A stretch of 64,000 nucleotides of DNA from Aerophototrophica crusticola (GCA_001939945.1 MOEB01000001.1:451595-515594), one strand, 5' to 3'; shown: positions 16,308-26,159, counted from the stretch's first letter. Notes: generated from the letters alone by a model not told the origin. A program made the numbers and translations.

Positions 16308-17849
16308 TCAGACCTGCCGGATGAGGATGGCGCCGACGGTGGGTTTGGCCGCGTCGTTCACCGGCCCGGCAGGCAGGAAGGCGACGACCGGCTTCGCCAG
16401 CATCTTCGCGGAGATGGCGCCGCTGGCCACCTCATTGGTGATGTCGAAATAGGCGTTCACCCCGCCCGCCGTGCCACCATGAGCGGAATGGTCCATGTCG
16501 GCCGGCATGGCCGGGAAGAAGGAGACCTGGCCGACATAGGTGCCGGACTTCGCATCCTCCCCGATATAGACGTTGAAGGCCTGGCCCACCGGCCCGGACT
16601 GCACGAGCTGGCTCAACTCCAGGACCATGCGCTTGCCCGCGGCGGGCGCCTTCGGGGCAGCCTGGAACAGGGCTGTGCCCTCACTCGTGGAGGTGAGGAC
16701 CGCACGGGTCAGCCCGGCGCCCAGCACCGTAGGGCCCGTGGCCGCCGCCGCCTGGACCGGGGCGGGAGCGGCCGCACCGACAGGGGCCGTGTTCACAGCG
16801 AGCTGCAGCGTCTCCACCTTGGCTGTGCCGGGCCCGAACTGCGCGCCGTAATAGGCGTCGAAAACGTAGCCCAGCTCCACCGTGTCGCCCACCTTGGCGG
16901 CGTTGTAGCTGACCGCGTTCCCGTTGCCGTCGGCGAAGGTGTAATCGTAGCTCGTCCACTCGGAAAGCGGGTTCTGGCCGCCGTTCTTGTTCCAGCTGGC
17001 CCAGACGCGGTCCACGTTGGAATGGTGCAGCCAAAAGATCGGGTCGTTGGCGGCCGTGGGCACATAGCCCATGCCCTTCTCGTTGCCGACATAGTCGTGG
17101 ACGATGCCGTGGGGATTGCTGTTCAGGCCGTTGCAGAACCCCGCCACCCCGCTCGCATCGTCATAGGTGGTGGCCTGCATGCAATTCAGGTTGATCGCCC
17201 CCTCCGGCTGGCCCAGGTCGATGGGCGTGCCCGCATTGACATCGATGTTGTAGGTCTTGCCGGTCTTCGGGTCGGTGTAGACGTACTTGTTCCGGTCCGG
17301 ACGGTAGAGGGACTTGTAGAGTGGATCGTTCGGTTGGCGGAACTCCTCCGGCAGGGACTTCTGCGTCGGGTCCAGGTAATCCCAGTAGGGCAGGGTGAAT
17401 TCCGGCTTGCCGGAGATGGCGCGGATGATCTCCTCGAAGCAGAGCACGTACATGCGGTGCCAGGGCAGGAACATGTAGGCGTTCTGAGCCTTTAGGTGCG
17501 ACTGGCACATGCTCCACATCTGTTCGGCGAGCTGCCGGTTCGGGTCCTTGGAGGCGCCGTAGACCTCCAGGATCTTCGGGAGCTTGGTCGTCAGGTTCTG
17601 GGGGCCGGGGATGAAATGCGTGTACCACTGGAAATCCCAGGACCGCGGGTCCTTGGTCTGCAGGGCCATCATCTTGCCGACCGCATCGGCGTAGATGGCC
17701 AGCATCTGCTTACCTTTGGCCGAGTAGGCATTGTACCGCACGGTCGGCTGCTGGGCGCTGGCGACCCGGGCGAGCAGGCCAGGCACCGCAAGGCTGCCAA
17801 TACCCGCCATCGTTCCGATCAGAGCCCCACGGCGCGAAATGGTCATCAT
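16308..17849 (-). CDS. secreted tyrosinase / polyphenol oxidase with C-terminal barrel domain
   Basis: 513 residues. A twin-arginine-type leader (SRRGALIGTM... ending ASAQQ) suggests Tat export, fitting a folded copper enzyme. The type-3 copper site is visible: CuA His78, His118 and His131 (the last in FLPWHRMY), CuB His247 and His251 (NPHGIVHDY) and His275 in WLHHSNVDRVW. Cys115 sits close to His118. Residues about 330-513 form the C-terminal domain typical of polyphenol oxidases. Substrate could be mono- or diphenols. A strong Shine-Dalgarno (AAGGAGG) lies 8 bases before the first ATG. It interrupts the pyrB-pyrC neighbourhood and is preceded by a related companion gene. Confidence 0.9.
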   Translation of the reverse strand: MMTISRRGALIGTMAGIGSLAVPGLLARVASAQQPTVRYNAYSAKGKQMLAIYADAVGKMMALQTKDPRSWDFQWYTHFIPGPQNLTTKLPKILEVYGASKDPNRQLAEQMWSMCQSHLKAQNAYMFLPWHRMYVLCFEEIIRAISGKPEFTLPYWDYLDPTQKSLPEEFRQPNDPLYKSLYRPDRNKYVYTDPKTGKTYNIDVNAGTPIDLGQPEGAINLNCMQATTYDDASGVAGFCNGLNSNPHGIVHDYVGNEKGMGYVPTAANDPIFWLHHSNVDRVWASWNKNGGQNPLSEWTSYDYTFADGNGNAVSYNAAKVGDTVELGYVFDAYYGAQFGPGTAKVETLQLAVNTAPVGAAAPAPVQAAAATGPTVLGAGLTRAVLTSTSEGTALFQAAPKAPAAGKRMVLELSQLVQSGPVGQAFNVYIGEDAKSGTYVGQVSFFPAMPADMDHSAHGGTAGGVNAYFDITNEVASGAISAKMLAKPVVAFLPAGPVNDAAKPTVGAILIRQV

Positions 17850-17900
17850 GCGTATACCTCCTTAGCATTGATTTTTTCGAGGGGATGGCAGTTTTATCAG

Positions 17901-17915
17901 GTATATTCAATATAC
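17901..17915. promoter_or_regulatory. AT-rich palindrome upstream of tyrosinase
   Basis: GTATATTCAATATAC is a perfect 7-bp inverted repeat around one base. It sits in an AT-rich 124-bp gap between the companion gene and tyrosinase, about 52 bp before the tyrosinase start. It looks like an operator or promoter-associated site; the cognate regulator is unknown. Confidence 0.4.
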
Positions 17916-17973
17916 CCAAGTGCGCTTTCAACGCGATCTGTAGGTGGAGTTATCGGAATAAGCGATACGTGGT

Positions 17974-18555
17974 TCAGCCGCCGGCAATCAGAGATAGGCT
18001 GTGCAGCCGCGGATCGGACCCGGCCGCGATCGGACCGGAGTGCAAGATACCCACCCAAATCTCCCCCGCCTCCGCAAAGCGGCGGCCGATCAGGCCCGTC
18101 ACTTCCGCACTGAAATCAATGGGCGGGTCTTCTTCGGCCGTGTAGCTGCGCCCGACGGCGTTGAAGAAGGAGAGAGCGCCGACGAAGCGCGCCCGCGGCC
18201 ATAGCGCCGGCGGGGCGGCGGGGTCGATGCCGAGATAGAGGTTGAATGGCCGCGACACCGGCCCCGCCGCCATCAGGCCATAGCAGGTGAGGTGGATCCG
18301 CGCGCCGGGGCCGACCCGGTCGAGCGCTGCCCGGAAGCTTGGCGCCCCGCCGTCGGGCACTAGCCGCACCAGGGTCGCCACCCCGTCCAAGGGAATGGGC
18401 CCAGGCTCCGCCGGGACGGCCAAACGGACGGGGCCGGTCGTGGGGGCGGGTTGGGAGCGGTCGGAGGCCCAAGCGCTGGAGAGGCCGGCCACCGGCGCCA
18501 GACAGGGCAGGCCCATGGTGACTGCCAGCAAACGCCGCCTGATCCTGTCCGTCAT
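17974..18555 (-). CDS. secreted companion protein resembling the tyrosinase C-terminal domain
   Basis: 193 residues: a signal peptide (RIRRRLLAVTMG...SSAWA, about 1-30) and one domain. The domain resembles the last about 120 residues of the downstream tyrosinase: GPVSRPFNLYLG against GPVGQAFNVYIG, RFVGALSFFNA against YVGQVSFFPA, and a final SGPI/AGPV strand segment. No copper-ligand histidine clusters are seen. A good Shine-Dalgarno (AGGAGGG) precedes the ATG. It lies 125 bp upstream of tyrosinase in the same direction. By analogy with MelC1-MelC2 of Streptomyces it could be a caddie or regulatory subunit, but its fold class appears different; function is inference. Confidence 0.75.
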   Translation of the reverse strand: MTDRIRRRLLAVTMGLPCLAPVAGLSSAWASDRSQPAPTTGPVRLAVPAEPGPIPLDGVATLVRLVPDGGAPSFRAALDRVGPGARIHLTCYGLMAAGPVSRPFNLYLGIDPAAPPALWPRARFVGALSFFNAVGRSYTAEEDPPIDFSAEVTGLIGRRFAEAGEIWVGILHSGPIAAGSDPRLHSLSLIAGG

Positions 18556-18707
18556 CGATCCCTCCTATTGCATCGAGTGACCGGTGACATGGTCGCAGAT
18601 GCGGTTCCAAAACGATAGGATGTATCAATGGCGAAAATACGGCCGTCACCGGCGGCAACTAGTCCTGCCCTTTATTGCAGGGTCCCAAGCCGACGGTGTC
18701 CGCGTCC

Positions 18708-19700
18708 TCAGTTCCGGCCGCGGGTCAGTAAGTCCAGGCACGCCATCCGCACAGCCACGCCCAGTTCCACCTGTTGCAGGATGAGCGACCGGTGGATGTC
18801 GTCGGCCACCAGGCTGTCGATCTCCACGCCCCGGTTCATCGGGCCGGGGTGCATGATCAGGGCGTCGGGCTTGGCCAGCCCCAGCTTGTCCCGGTCCAGG
18901 CCGTAGAAGCGGAAATACTCCCGCTGGCTGGGTAGGAACTGGCCCTGCATGCGCTCGCTCTGCACGCGCAGCATCATCACGATGTCGGCGTCGCGCAGGC
19001 CGGTGGCCATGGTGTGGTGCACCTCCACCCCCATCCGGTCCACGGCCGCGGGCAGCAGGGTGGGGGGCGCCACCACGCGCACCGTGGCGCCCATGATGTT
19101 CAGCAGGTGGATGTTGGACCGGGCCACGCGGCTGTGCAGCACGTCGCCGCAGATGGCGACGGTCAGGCCCTTCAGCTTGCCCTTGCGCTGTCGGATGGTC
19201 AGGGCGTCCAGCAGGGCCTGGGTCGGGTGCTCATGCTGGCCGTCGCCGGCATTGATCACGGCGCAGTTCACCTTGTCCGCCAGCAGCTTGGGCGCGCCCG
19301 ATTCCTGGTGGCGCACCACCAGCACGTCCAGGTGCATGGCGTTCAGGGTCATGGCCGTGTCGATCAGCGTCTCCCCCTTCTTCACGGAGGAGCCATCGAC
19401 GGACATGTTGATGGCGTCGGCGCCCAGGCGCTTGGCCGCCAGCTCGAAGCTGGTGCGGGTCCGGGTGCTGTTCTCGAAGAACAGGTTCACCACGGTCTTG
19501 CCGTTGAGGGCCCTGCTCTTCCGCTCCTGGCTGCGGTTCTGGGCGACATAGGTGTCCGCCAGATCCAGCACCAGGTTGATCTCCGGCGCCGTCAGCCCCT
19601 CAATCCCCAGCAGGTGCCGGTGCGGGAACGCATGCGCGCGCCCCTCCAGGTCATGGGGATGCACGAAGGTCGGGGCGGGGGTGGGCATGGCGGTGTCCAT
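18708..19700 (-). CDS. pyrB: aspartate carbamoyltransferase catalytic subunit
   Basis: 330 residues. It forms carbamoyl-aspartate in pyrimidine synthesis. Carbamoyl-phosphate loop [17 protein letters not shown], the SVKKGET loop and [11 protein letters not shown] are present. No PyrI is adjacent. The first ATG (19700) is used; a second Met four residues on is possible. The pyrC-like gene expected directly downstream is displaced by the 2.5-kb tyrosinase module. Confidence 0.96.
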   Translation of the reverse strand: MDTAMPTPAPTFVHPHDLEGRAHAFPHRHLLGIEGLTAPEINLVLDLADTYVAQNRSQERKSRALNGKTVVNLFFENSTRTRTSFELAAKRLGADAINMSVDGSSVKKGETLIDTAMTLNAMHLDVLVVRHQESGAPKLLADKVNCAVINAGDGQHEHPTQALLDALTIRQRKGKLKGLTVAICGDVLHSRVARSNIHLLNIMGATVRVVAPPTLLPAAVDRMGVEVHHTMATGLRDADIVMMLRVQSERMQGQFLPSQREYFRFYGLDRDKLGLAKPDALIMHPGPMNRGVEIDSLVADDIHRSLILQQVELGVAVRMACLDLLTRGRN

Positions 19701-19750
19701 GGGCCGGGACTATGGCAGGCGGGAAGCGTCAGGGTTCCCGATGGTCACCC

Positions 19751-19806
19751 CGACCTACGGGGCACGTGATACCGTAGGTCGCGGGTGAGCGCCAGCGAAC
19801 CCCGAC
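19751..19806. repeat. REP-type repeat (GTAGGTCG family)
   Basis: CGACCTACGG and CCGTAGGTCG form a 10-bp stem. The second arm continues into a unit with GCGGGTGAGCGCCAGCG and ends in CCCCGAC. Related units recur in at least six other gaps in the window. Confidence 0.7.
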
Positions 19807-19815
19807 ACCCCAAGC

Positions 19816-20691
19816 TCACGCCACCCCGTGTCGCTTGAACCAGGCGAGGCACCGCTTCCACCCGTCAGCCGCCGCGTCGGGCGTATAGCTCGGCCGGTAG
19901 TCGGCGAAGAAGGCGTGCGGGGCGCCGGGGTACAGCACGATCTCGCTGTCCGTCTTGCCGGCGGCCTTCAGCGCCTCACGCATCTTCTCCACGTCCGCCA
20001 CGGGGATGCCCTTGTCCGCCTCACCGTACAGGCCCAGCACCGGGGCCTTCAGCTCCTTCACCCGCTCGATGGGCACCATGTCCTGCAACGGGTTGGCCGG
20101 GGTGGTCAGGCGGCCGTACCAGGCCACGCCCGCCTTCAGGGACGGGTTGTGGCTGGCGTACAGCCAGGTCACCCGCCCGCCCCAGCAGAAGCCCGTGATG
20201 CCCAGCCGGTTCGTGTCGCCGCCATTCTCCTTGGCCCAGGCGACGGTGGCGTCCAGGTCGGCCATGACCTGCAGGTCCGGCACCTTGGACACGATCTCCT
20301 TCATCAGTTGCTGCACGTCCTTGATGGCGGCCGGGTTGCCCTGGCGGGCATAGAGCTCCGGCGCGATGGCCAGGTAACCCTGCTGGGCGAAGCGGCGGCA
20401 GATATCCTTGACATGCTCATGCACGCCGAAAATCTCCTGCACCACCAGCACGATGGGGAAGGGCCCCTTGGTGTTCGGCATGGCGTGATAGGCGGGGATG
20501 GTCCCGTCCTTCACCCTCACCGTGATCTCACCCACCATCAGCCCGTCCGCCGGGGTGGTCACTATGGTCTGGGCGCTGACGGGCAGGGAGGCCAGGGCGA
20601 AGCCGGTGGCCAGCGTGGTCATGGCGAATCCGCGGCGGGTCATCTCCGGGTCGGGCAGCAGGCACTTGGCTTCGGCGGAATCGGTGCTCAT
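19816..20691 (-). CDS. dienelactone hydrolase family protein, exported
   Basis: 291-residue alpha/beta hydrolase. A Tat-like leader ([13 protein letters not shown]...SAQT) is at residues about 18-42. The DLH nucleophile is Cys in GITGFCWGG, with acid and His expected in [10 protein letters not shown] and PGAPHAFF, both present. The ATG at 20691 is chosen because GGAGG lies 4 bases before it; the adjacent ATG at 20694 is too close. Genuine dienelactone hydrolases act in chloroaromatic breakdown, but exported relatives often have unknown substrates. Confidence 0.88.
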   Translation of the reverse strand: MSTDSAEAKCLLPDPEMTRRGFAMTTLATGFALASLPVSAQTIVTTPADGLMVGEITVRVKDGTIPAYHAMPNTKGPFPIVLVVQEIFGVHEHVKDICRRFAQQGYLAIAPELYARQGNPAAIKDVQQLMKEIVSKVPDLQVMADLDATVAWAKENGGDTNRLGITGFCWGGRVTWLYASHNPSLKAGVAWYGRLTTPANPLQDMVPIERVKELKAPVLGLYGEADKGIPVADVEKMREALKAAGKTDSEIVLYPGAPHAFFADYRPSYTPDAAADGWKRCLAWFKRHGVA

Positions 20692-20777
20692 CATTCCTCC
20701 CAGGGGATCGGCGCTTTGGCGCAAGAGCATGGGGCCGCGGGACCGGCTGTCCAGTCCGGCGAACGGCCGAAGGCGGC

Positions 20778-22019
20778 CTAGACCACGCCCTTGCCGCGCA
20801 GGGCCTCCACGGCGGCCCCGTCCAGCTTCAGCCACTCGCCCAGCACCTCGCCCGTGTGCTGCCCCAGGGTGGGCGGGGCGTGGCGGTAGTTCACGGGCGT
20901 GTCGCTGAACTTCAGCGGGCTGCCGATCAGGGGCACCGGCTCCGGCGCCGCGGCGTGGGGCATGCGCACCACCATCTCCCGCGCCAGCACCTGCGGGTCG
21001 GCGAAGACCTGGTCAAGCCGGTTGATCGGCCCGCAGGGCACGCCCAGCGGCTCCAGCCCCTCCAGCCAGTACGCGGCCGGCTTGGCGGCGATGATCCCCG
21101 CCAGCACCGGGACCAACTCCCCCCGGTTCGCCACCCGGGCGCGGTTCCTGGCATAGCGCTCGTCCGCCGCCAGCTCCGGGCAGCCGGCGAAGGCGCAGAA
21201 CTTGCGGAACTGCTCGTCATTGCCCACGGCCAGGATGATCCAGCCGTCTGCCGCCTGGAAGGTCTGGTAGGGCACGATGGTGGGGTGGCCGTTGCCGTAG
21301 CGCGGCGTCACCTGCCCGCTGGTCAGGAAATACTGCCCGGCGTTGGACAGCCAGGCCACCTGGCTGTCCAGCAAAGCCATGTCGATGTGCTGCCCGCGGC
21401 CCGACTGGTCCCGGTGGCGCAGGGCCGCCAGGATCGCCACGGTCGCATACATCCCCGCCATCAGGTCGGCGATGGCCACGCCCGCCTTCATGGGCTCGCC
21501 CCCCGGCTCCCCCGTCAGGGACATGATCCCGCCCATGCCCTGGACCAGGAAGTCGTACCCGGCCCGCGGCGCATAGGGGCCCGTCTGCCCGAACCCGGTG
21601 AGGGAGCAATAGACCAGCCGCGGGTGCGCGTCGCGCAGGTCGTCATACGCCAGCCCGTACTTCGCCAGCGTCCCGGTCTTGTAGTTCTCCACCAGCACGT
21701 CCGCCTTGCCCACCAGCCGCAGGGCCAGGGCCTTCCCCTCCGGCTTGGTGAAGTCCAGCGTCAGGGACCGCTTGTTGCGGTTGCAGCTCAGGTAATAGCT
21801 GCTCTCCGCCGTCTCGTTCCCGTCGGCGTCCTTGACGAAGGGCGGGCCCCACTTGCGGGTGTCGTCGCCCTCGCCGGGCTTCTCCACCTTCACCACGTCG
21901 GCGCCCAGGTCGCCCAGGATCTGGGTGGCGCTGGGTCCCGCCAGGATGCGGCTCATGTCCAGCACCTTGATCCCTGCCAACGGGCCGGTGACGGGCGGGA
22001 CGTGGGCGCGGTTCGGCAT
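20778..22019 (-). CDS. CaiB/BaiF (class III) CoA-transferase
   Basis: 413 residues. Class III CoA-transferases move CoA between carboxylic acids. The N-terminus [16 protein letters not shown], the [12 protein letters not shown] motif and the catalytic Asp in [11 protein letters not shown] are seen. The start MPNRAHVPP is preferred because the longer frame is unconserved. No partner pathway gene is adjacent, so the acyl substrate (formyl, succinyl, carnitine-like) cannot be named. Confidence 0.9.
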   Translation of the reverse strand: MPNRAHVPPVTGPLAGIKVLDMSRILAGPSATQILGDLGADVVKVEKPGEGDDTRKWGPPFVKDADGNETAESSYYLSCNRNKRSLTLDFTKPEGKALALRLVGKADVLVENYKTGTLAKYGLAYDDLRDAHPRLVYCSLTGFGQTGPYAPRAGYDFLVQGMGGIMSLTGEPGGEPMKAGVAIADLMAGMYATVAILAALRHRDQSGRGQHIDMALLDSQVAWLSNAGQYFLTSGQVTPRYGNGHPTIVPYQTFQAADGWIILAVGNDEQFRKFCAFAGCPELAADERYARNRARVANRGELVPVLAGIIAAKPAAYWLEGLEPLGVPCGPINRLDQVFADPQVLAREMVVRMPHAAAPEPVPLIGSPLKFSDTPVNYRHAPPTLGQHTGEVLGEWLKLDGAAVEALRGKGVV

Positions 22020-22153
22020 GGGGCACCAGGCTGTGGCGGGTGGGTGTCCCGCCCTTATAGGTCCCGGGGTCGAGCGGCGGCAAGGTCCCGGCCTTGCGCC
22101 CGGCCGGGCCCCGGCGCATCCTTGGCCGTGAAGCCCGACTGCCGGAGCCACCC

Positions 22154-22492
22154 ATGCCCGCCGACGCCAAGACCACCCTGCTGCGCCAGATCCGGGACTT
22201 GCGCGCCGGCATCGACCCGGCTGTGCTGAAGAGGGCGGAGGAGGCGGCCCGCAACACCCCCGTGGCCCGGGCCGCCGGCGTGAAGCCAGCCGCCCCGCCG
22301 CCGGACATGGAGCCCTATGACAAGCAGGCGGCGCGGGACGCGGTGATGCAGTTCCTCCACGCCCGCAACGACCGGGGCCAGTTCGCCCAGCGCCTGATGG
22401 ACATGATGAAGAAGGGCGACCAGGCCGCCCAGGCCTACACCTCCGCCGACCGCAGCGCCCAGCAGAGCCCGCCCAAGGGCAAGCGGGTCTGA
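22154..22492 (+). CDS. conserved-looking hypothetical protein, 112 aa
   Basis: No family recognised. A soluble, helix-rich, charged protein beginning MPADAKTTLLRQIRDLRAG, with a Pro-rich break near residue 50 and a second helical part (QFAQRLMDMMKKGDQAAQ). It is divergent from the CoA-transferase and its 3' end is 13 bp from the end of the convergent AEC transporter gene. The ATG at 22154 follows CCGGAGCC. Codon use matches neighbours. Confidence 0.7.
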   Translation: MPADAKTTLLRQIRDLRAGIDPAVLKRAEEAARNTPVARAAGVKPAAPPPDMEPYDKQAARDAVMQFLHARNDRGQFAQRLMDMMKKGDQAAQAYTSADRSAQQSPPKGKRV

Positions 22493-22505
22493 ACGGCGGC
22501 CTTGG

Positions 22506-23435
22506 TCACACCAGGCTGACAACCCACAGCCACAGGGGCAGCGTCAGCGCCGCCGCCAGCGTCTGGGCGGTGATGATCCCGGCCATCAGCCCTGAGTCAC
22601 CGCCCATCTGCCGCGCCAGCACATAGGCCGAGGCGGAGGTGGGCAGCCCGTTGTACAGCACCGCCACCACCAGGGGCAGCGGCCCCAGCCCCCACAGGCT
22701 GCCCACGCCCAGGGTGATCCCTGGCACCACCGCCAGCCGCATGACGCTGGCCGCCACCAGGCTCGCCCCCGCCGCCCGCACCGCGCTGAAATCCAGCCCC
22801 GCGCCCACCGCCAGCAACCCCAGCGGCAGGCTCGCCGCGCCCAGGATGGACAGCAGCGGCGACACGACGGGCACGGCATGGATGCCCAGGGCATTCAGCA
22901 ACGCCCCCAGCGTCACCGACAGGATCAGCGGGTTGGTCAGCACCCCCTTCACCGCCTGCCGCCATGTCGCCCGGCCCGGCCCTTCCTTCCGCCCCCAGCG
23001 GGTCAGCACCAGCACGCTCAGCACGTTGACCATGGGCACGATGGCGATCACGCCGATGGCCATCAGGGCCGTGCCCTCCCGCCCATGCAGCGCCGACCCG
23101 GCCGCCAGGCCCACATAGGTGTTGACCCTGACCGCCCCCTGGAAAACGGAGGTGAAGGCCGGCCCGTCCGTCGCCAGCCAGGGCCGCAGCGCCAGCACCA
23201 GCGCCGCCCCGCAGAGCATGGCCGCCAGCAGCGACCCGCCCAGGCCCACGATGTCCAACCCGGCCAGGTCCGCCTTGGCCGTGCTGTCCACCAGCAGGGC
23301 AGGGAACAGCACGTAATAGGTCAGCTTTTCCGCCGGCGGCCAGAAATGGTCCGGCAGCACCCGGAACCGCCGCAGCCCGAACCCCAGCACGATCAACAGG
23401 AAGATGGGCGCAAGCGCCAGGACGACGGCGGTCAC
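22506..23435 (-). CDS. AEC family transporter (auxin efflux carrier type permease)
   Basis: 309 residues with about ten hydrophobic helices in the two-half AEC layout. It begins MTAVVLALAPIFLLIVLGF, and the mid-protein unit NPLILSVTLGALLNALG is typical of the family. Bacterial AEC proteins export or import carboxylates such as malate or malonate; the substrate here is unknown. The upstream gap holds the inverted ACGGAT element. Confidence 0.88.
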   Translation of the reverse strand: MTAVVLALAPIFLLIVLGFGLRRFRVLPDHFWPPAEKLTYYVLFPALLVDSTAKADLAGLDIVGLGGSLLAAMLCGAALVLALRPWLATDGPAFTSVFQGAVRVNTYVGLAAGSALHGREGTALMAIGVIAIVPMVNVLSVLVLTRWGRKEGPGRATWRQAVKGVLTNPLILSVTLGALLNALGIHAVPVVSPLLSILGAASLPLGLLAVGAGLDFSAVRAAGASLVAASVMRLAVVPGITLGVGSLWGLGPLPLVVAVLYNGLPTSASAYVLARQMGGDSGLMAGIITAQTLAAALTLPLWLWVVSLV

Positions 23436-23479
23436 GGGGGCGGCCTGCTGGATAGGGCGGTTGGTCCTGGCATGGGCCT

Positions 23480-23683
23480 GTGTTGGGAAAACGGATGGGA
23501 ACGGATCGAAGCGGATTTGAACGGATTGGTCGACACACCAGCAGCCCGGGTGCCAAGCCCCATGATGTTGAATGGCTGCGCCGCAGGCAATCAGACCTCC
23601 AAGGACTTCCCCAACGGCGGGATCACACCGGCCCCACCGTTTTCATCCGTTGTGATCCGTTCCAATCCGTTTTCCCCACACAC
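23480..23683. repeat. 204-bp element with ACGGAT-iteration inverted ends (copy 1)
   Basis: The left end (23480-23526) has GGGAAAACGGAT followed by three more ACGGAT/GCGGAT hexamers spaced about 11 bp apart. The right end (23637-23683) is its imperfect inverted copy, ending TTTTCCCCACACAC. The interior of about 110 bp is GC-rich and shows no gene. A second copy with the same ends lies at 61382-61570. Both are between genes. Confidence 0.8.
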
Positions 23684-23708
23684 CTCGCCGCCCGGCCGAC
23701 AGCGGACG

Positions 23709-24242
23709 TCACTCCCCCTCATCCACCCCGTCGAAGTCCCGCCCGAACGTGTCCGGCAGCGACGGCGGCCGGCCGATGAAGTCCAGCGCCCCTTGCAGGA
23801 TGTAGGCGGCGGCCATCTTGTCCACCACCTCGTCCCGGCGCTTCCGGGTCATGTCGAAGCCGATCATCATCCGCTCCACCGCACTGGTGGACAGGCGCTC
23901 ATCCCAGAAGGCCAGGTCCGGCTCGAACCCGAACACGGCGGACTTCTGCAACAGCAGGCGGGAGAAGTCCCGAACCGACTGGCAGCGCGGCCCCTCCGTC
24001 CCGTCCATGTTGACCGGCAGGCCCACCACCAGGGCGCGGACGTTGCGGTCCTTCATGGCCCGGGCAAGCTCGTTCAGGTCCTGCGTGAACTTGGTCCGCC
24101 GGACCGTGCCGATGGGGGAGGCGACGCGCAGGTCCGGGTCGCTGACCGCCATCCCGATGGTCTTCTCACCCAGGTCCAGCCCGATGATGCGCCCGCCCTT
24201 CGGCAGCGCGTCCTTCAGTTCCATGAGGTTGCGGATCGGCAT
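23709..24242 (-). CDS. ruvX: Holliday junction resolvase-like protein RuvX/YqgF
   Basis: 177 residues with an RNase H-like fold. The metal Asp is in GRIIGLDLGEKTIGMAVSD; VVGLPVNMDGTEGP and FWDERLSTSAVE are typical motifs. YqgF acts in 16S rRNA 5'-end maturation and resolvase-like roles. It is transcribed away from gatCA, an arrangement common in alphaproteobacteria. Confidence 0.95.
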   Translation of the reverse strand: MPIRNLMELKDALPKGGRIIGLDLGEKTIGMAVSDPDLRVASPIGTVRRTKFTQDLNELARAMKDRNVRALVVGLPVNMDGTEGPRCQSVRDFSRLLLQKSAVFGFEPDLAFWDERLSTSAVERMMIGFDMTRKRRDEVVDKMAAAYILQGALDFIGRPPSLPDTFGRDFDGVDEGE

Positions 24243-24313
24243 GGCGGGGTGCTAGCTTCCGTGCGCTTTTTCAGGAGGGGGCATCATGCCCCGGCGCGGA
24301 GAGACTTAGCACC

Positions 24314-24616
24314 ATGTCGGTCGACAAAGCCACATTGGACGCCAAGACGGTGGCGAAGATCGCCCACCTGGCCCGGATCAAGGTCCCGGAGGAGGACCAG
24401 GCCGGCCTGGCCCAGGAGCTGAACAAGATCCTGGATTGGGTGGAGCAATTGAACGAGGTCGACACGGACGGGGTCGCCCCCATGACCAGCGTGGCCGCGC
24501 AGACCCTGCGCCGCCGCGACGACGTGGTCTCCGACGGCGGCTACCCGGACAAGGTGGTGAAGAACGCCACCGACGCCGCCGAACATTTCTTCTCCGTGCC
24601 CAAGGTGGTCGAATAA
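24314..24616 (+). CDS. gatC: aspartyl/glutamyl-tRNA amidotransferase subunit C
   Basis: 100-residue small subunit of the GatCAB amidotransferase, which converts misacylated Glu-tRNA(Gln) or Asp-tRNA(Asn). [13 protein letters not shown] and [16 protein letters not shown] match the family. Its TAA overlaps the gatA ATG by one base (TAATG). gatB is not directly downstream in this window. Confidence 0.96.
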   Translation: MSVDKATLDAKTVAKIAHLARIKVPEEDQAGLAQELNKILDWVEQLNEVDTDGVAPMTSVAAQTLRRRDDVVSDGGYPDKVVKNATDAAEHFFSVPKVVE

Positions 24617-26097
24617 TGACGAACCTGACCCACCTGTCCATGGCGGAGGCCCTGGAGGGCCTGCGTTCCAAGCAGTTCACCGCCACCGAGCTGACCGAGG
24701 CCTATGTGAAGGCGGTGGAGGCGGCGCGTCCCCTCAACGCCTTCATCACCGAGACGCCGGAGATCGCCCTGCGCCAGGCGAAGGCCGCGGATGAGCGTTA
24801 TGCCGCCGGCAAGGCCCTGCCGCTGGACGGCATGCCCCTGGGCATCAAGGACCTGTTCTGCACGGAGGGGGTGCTGACCACCGCCGCCAGCCACATCCTG
24901 GACGGCTTCCACCCACCGTATGAGAGCACGGTCACCAGCAACCTGTTCCGCGATGGCGCGGTGATGCTGGGCAAGCTGAATTTGGACGAGTTCGCCATGG
25001 GCTCGGCCAACATCACCAGCCATTACGGCCCGGTGCTGAACCCCTGGACCGGCAAGGACCCCGCCAACGCCCCGCGCAAGCTGGTCCCCGGCGGCTCCTC
25101 CGGCGGCTCCGCGGCCAGCGTCTCCGGCCGTTTCGCCATCGCCGCCACGGGTACTGACACCGGCGGCTCCATCCGCCAGCCCGCCAGCTTCGTCGGCATC
25201 GTCGGGTTGAAGCCCACCTATGGCCGCTGCTCCCGCTGGGGAATCGTCGCCTTCGCCAGCTCCCTCGACCAGGCGGGCCCCATGACCCGCACGGTGAAGG
25301 ACGCGGCCCTCATGCTGCAAAGCATGGCCGGCTTCGACCCGAAGGACAGCACGTCCGTGGACATGCCCGTGCCGGACTTCGCCGCAGCGCTCACCGGCGA
25401 CATCCGTGGCCTGCGCGTCGGCATCCCCCGCGAATACCGCGTGGACGGCATGCCGGCGGAGGTGGAGCGCGTCTGGCAGCAAGGGATCGAGTGGCTGAAG
25501 GCGGCCGGCGCGGTGCCGGTGGAGATCAGCCTGCCCCACACCAAGTACGCCCTCCCCACCTACTACATCGTGGCGCCGGCGGAATGCTCCTCCAACCTCG
25601 CCCGCTATGACGGCGTCCGCTTCGGCCTGCGGGTCGAGGGCAAGGACCTGAAGGACATGTACGAGAACACCCGCGCCGCGGGGTTCGGCAAGGAGGTGCG
25701 CCGCCGCATCCTGATCGGCACCTACGTGCTGTCGGCCGGCTATTACGATGCCTATTACCTGAAGGCCCAGAAGGTCCGCGCCCGCATCGCGGAGGACTTC
25801 ACGAAAGCCTACGAGCAGTGCGACGTCATCCTGACCCCGACGGCCCCCAGCACGGCCTTCGCCATCGGGGAGAAGCAGGACGACCCCATCGCCATGTACC
25901 TGAACGACGTGTTCACGGTCCCGGCCAGCCTCGCCGGCCTCCCCGGCATCTCCGTCCCCGCCGGCCTCGCCAACGATGGCCTCCCCCTGGGCCTCCAGCT
26001 CCTGGGCCGGCCGTTCGACGAGGAAACCCTGCTGCGCGTCGCCGGCGTCCTGGAACAGGCGGCAGGCCCGCAGCCCCTGCCGCCGTATGTGGGGTGA
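24616..26097 (+). CDS. gatA: aspartyl/glutamyl-tRNA amidotransferase subunit A
   Basis: 493-residue amidase. The Ser-cisSer-Lys triad is visible: Lys in [13 protein letters not shown], the Gly/Ser loop [13 protein letters not shown], and the nucleophile Ser in [12 protein letters not shown]. It releases ammonia from glutamine for GatB. The start is the ATG overlapping the gatC stop; a longer frame from 24436 reads through gatC out of frame. A REP unit and an IS110 relic follow. Confidence 0.97.
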   Translation: MTNLTHLSMAEALEGLRSKQFTATELTEAYVKAVEAARPLNAFITETPEIALRQAKAADERYAAGKALPLDGMPLGIKDLFCTEGVLTTAASHILDGFHPPYESTVTSNLFRDGAVMLGKLNLDEFAMGSANITSHYGPVLNPWTGKDPANAPRKLVPGGSSGGSAASVSGRFAIAATGTDTGGSIRQPASFVGIVGLKPTYGRCSRWGIVAFASSLDQAGPMTRTVKDAALMLQSMAGFDPKDSTSVDMPVPDFAAALTGDIRGLRVGIPREYRVDGMPAEVERVWQQGIEWLKAAGAVPVEISLPHTKYALPTYYIVAPAECSSNLARYDGVRFGLRVEGKDLKDMYENTRAAGFGKEVRRRILIGTYVLSAGYYDAYYLKAQKVRARIAEDFTKAYEQCDVILTPTAPSTAFAIGEKQDDPIAMYLNDVFTVPASLAGLPGISVPAGLANDGLPLGLQLLGRPFDEETLLRVAGVLEQAAGPQPLPPYVG

Positions 26098-26100
26098 CCC

Positions 26101-26138
26101 GTGGGTCGGGGTGAGGCGCAGCCGAACCCCGACACTAC
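26101..26138. repeat. degenerate REP-type unit after gatA
   Basis: GTGGGTCGGGGTGAGGCG followed by CAGCCGAACCCCGACAC, a diverged form of the GTAGGTCG family with a GTCGGGGT / ACCCCGAC stem. It starts three bases after the gatA stop. Confidence 0.5.
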
Positions 26139-26159
26139 CGCGCCGATGCCGATCTCTGG

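Noticed and set aside
14850-17495. 881-aa plus-strand frame
   Set aside because: Shadow across the pyrC-like gene and the tyrosinase gene.
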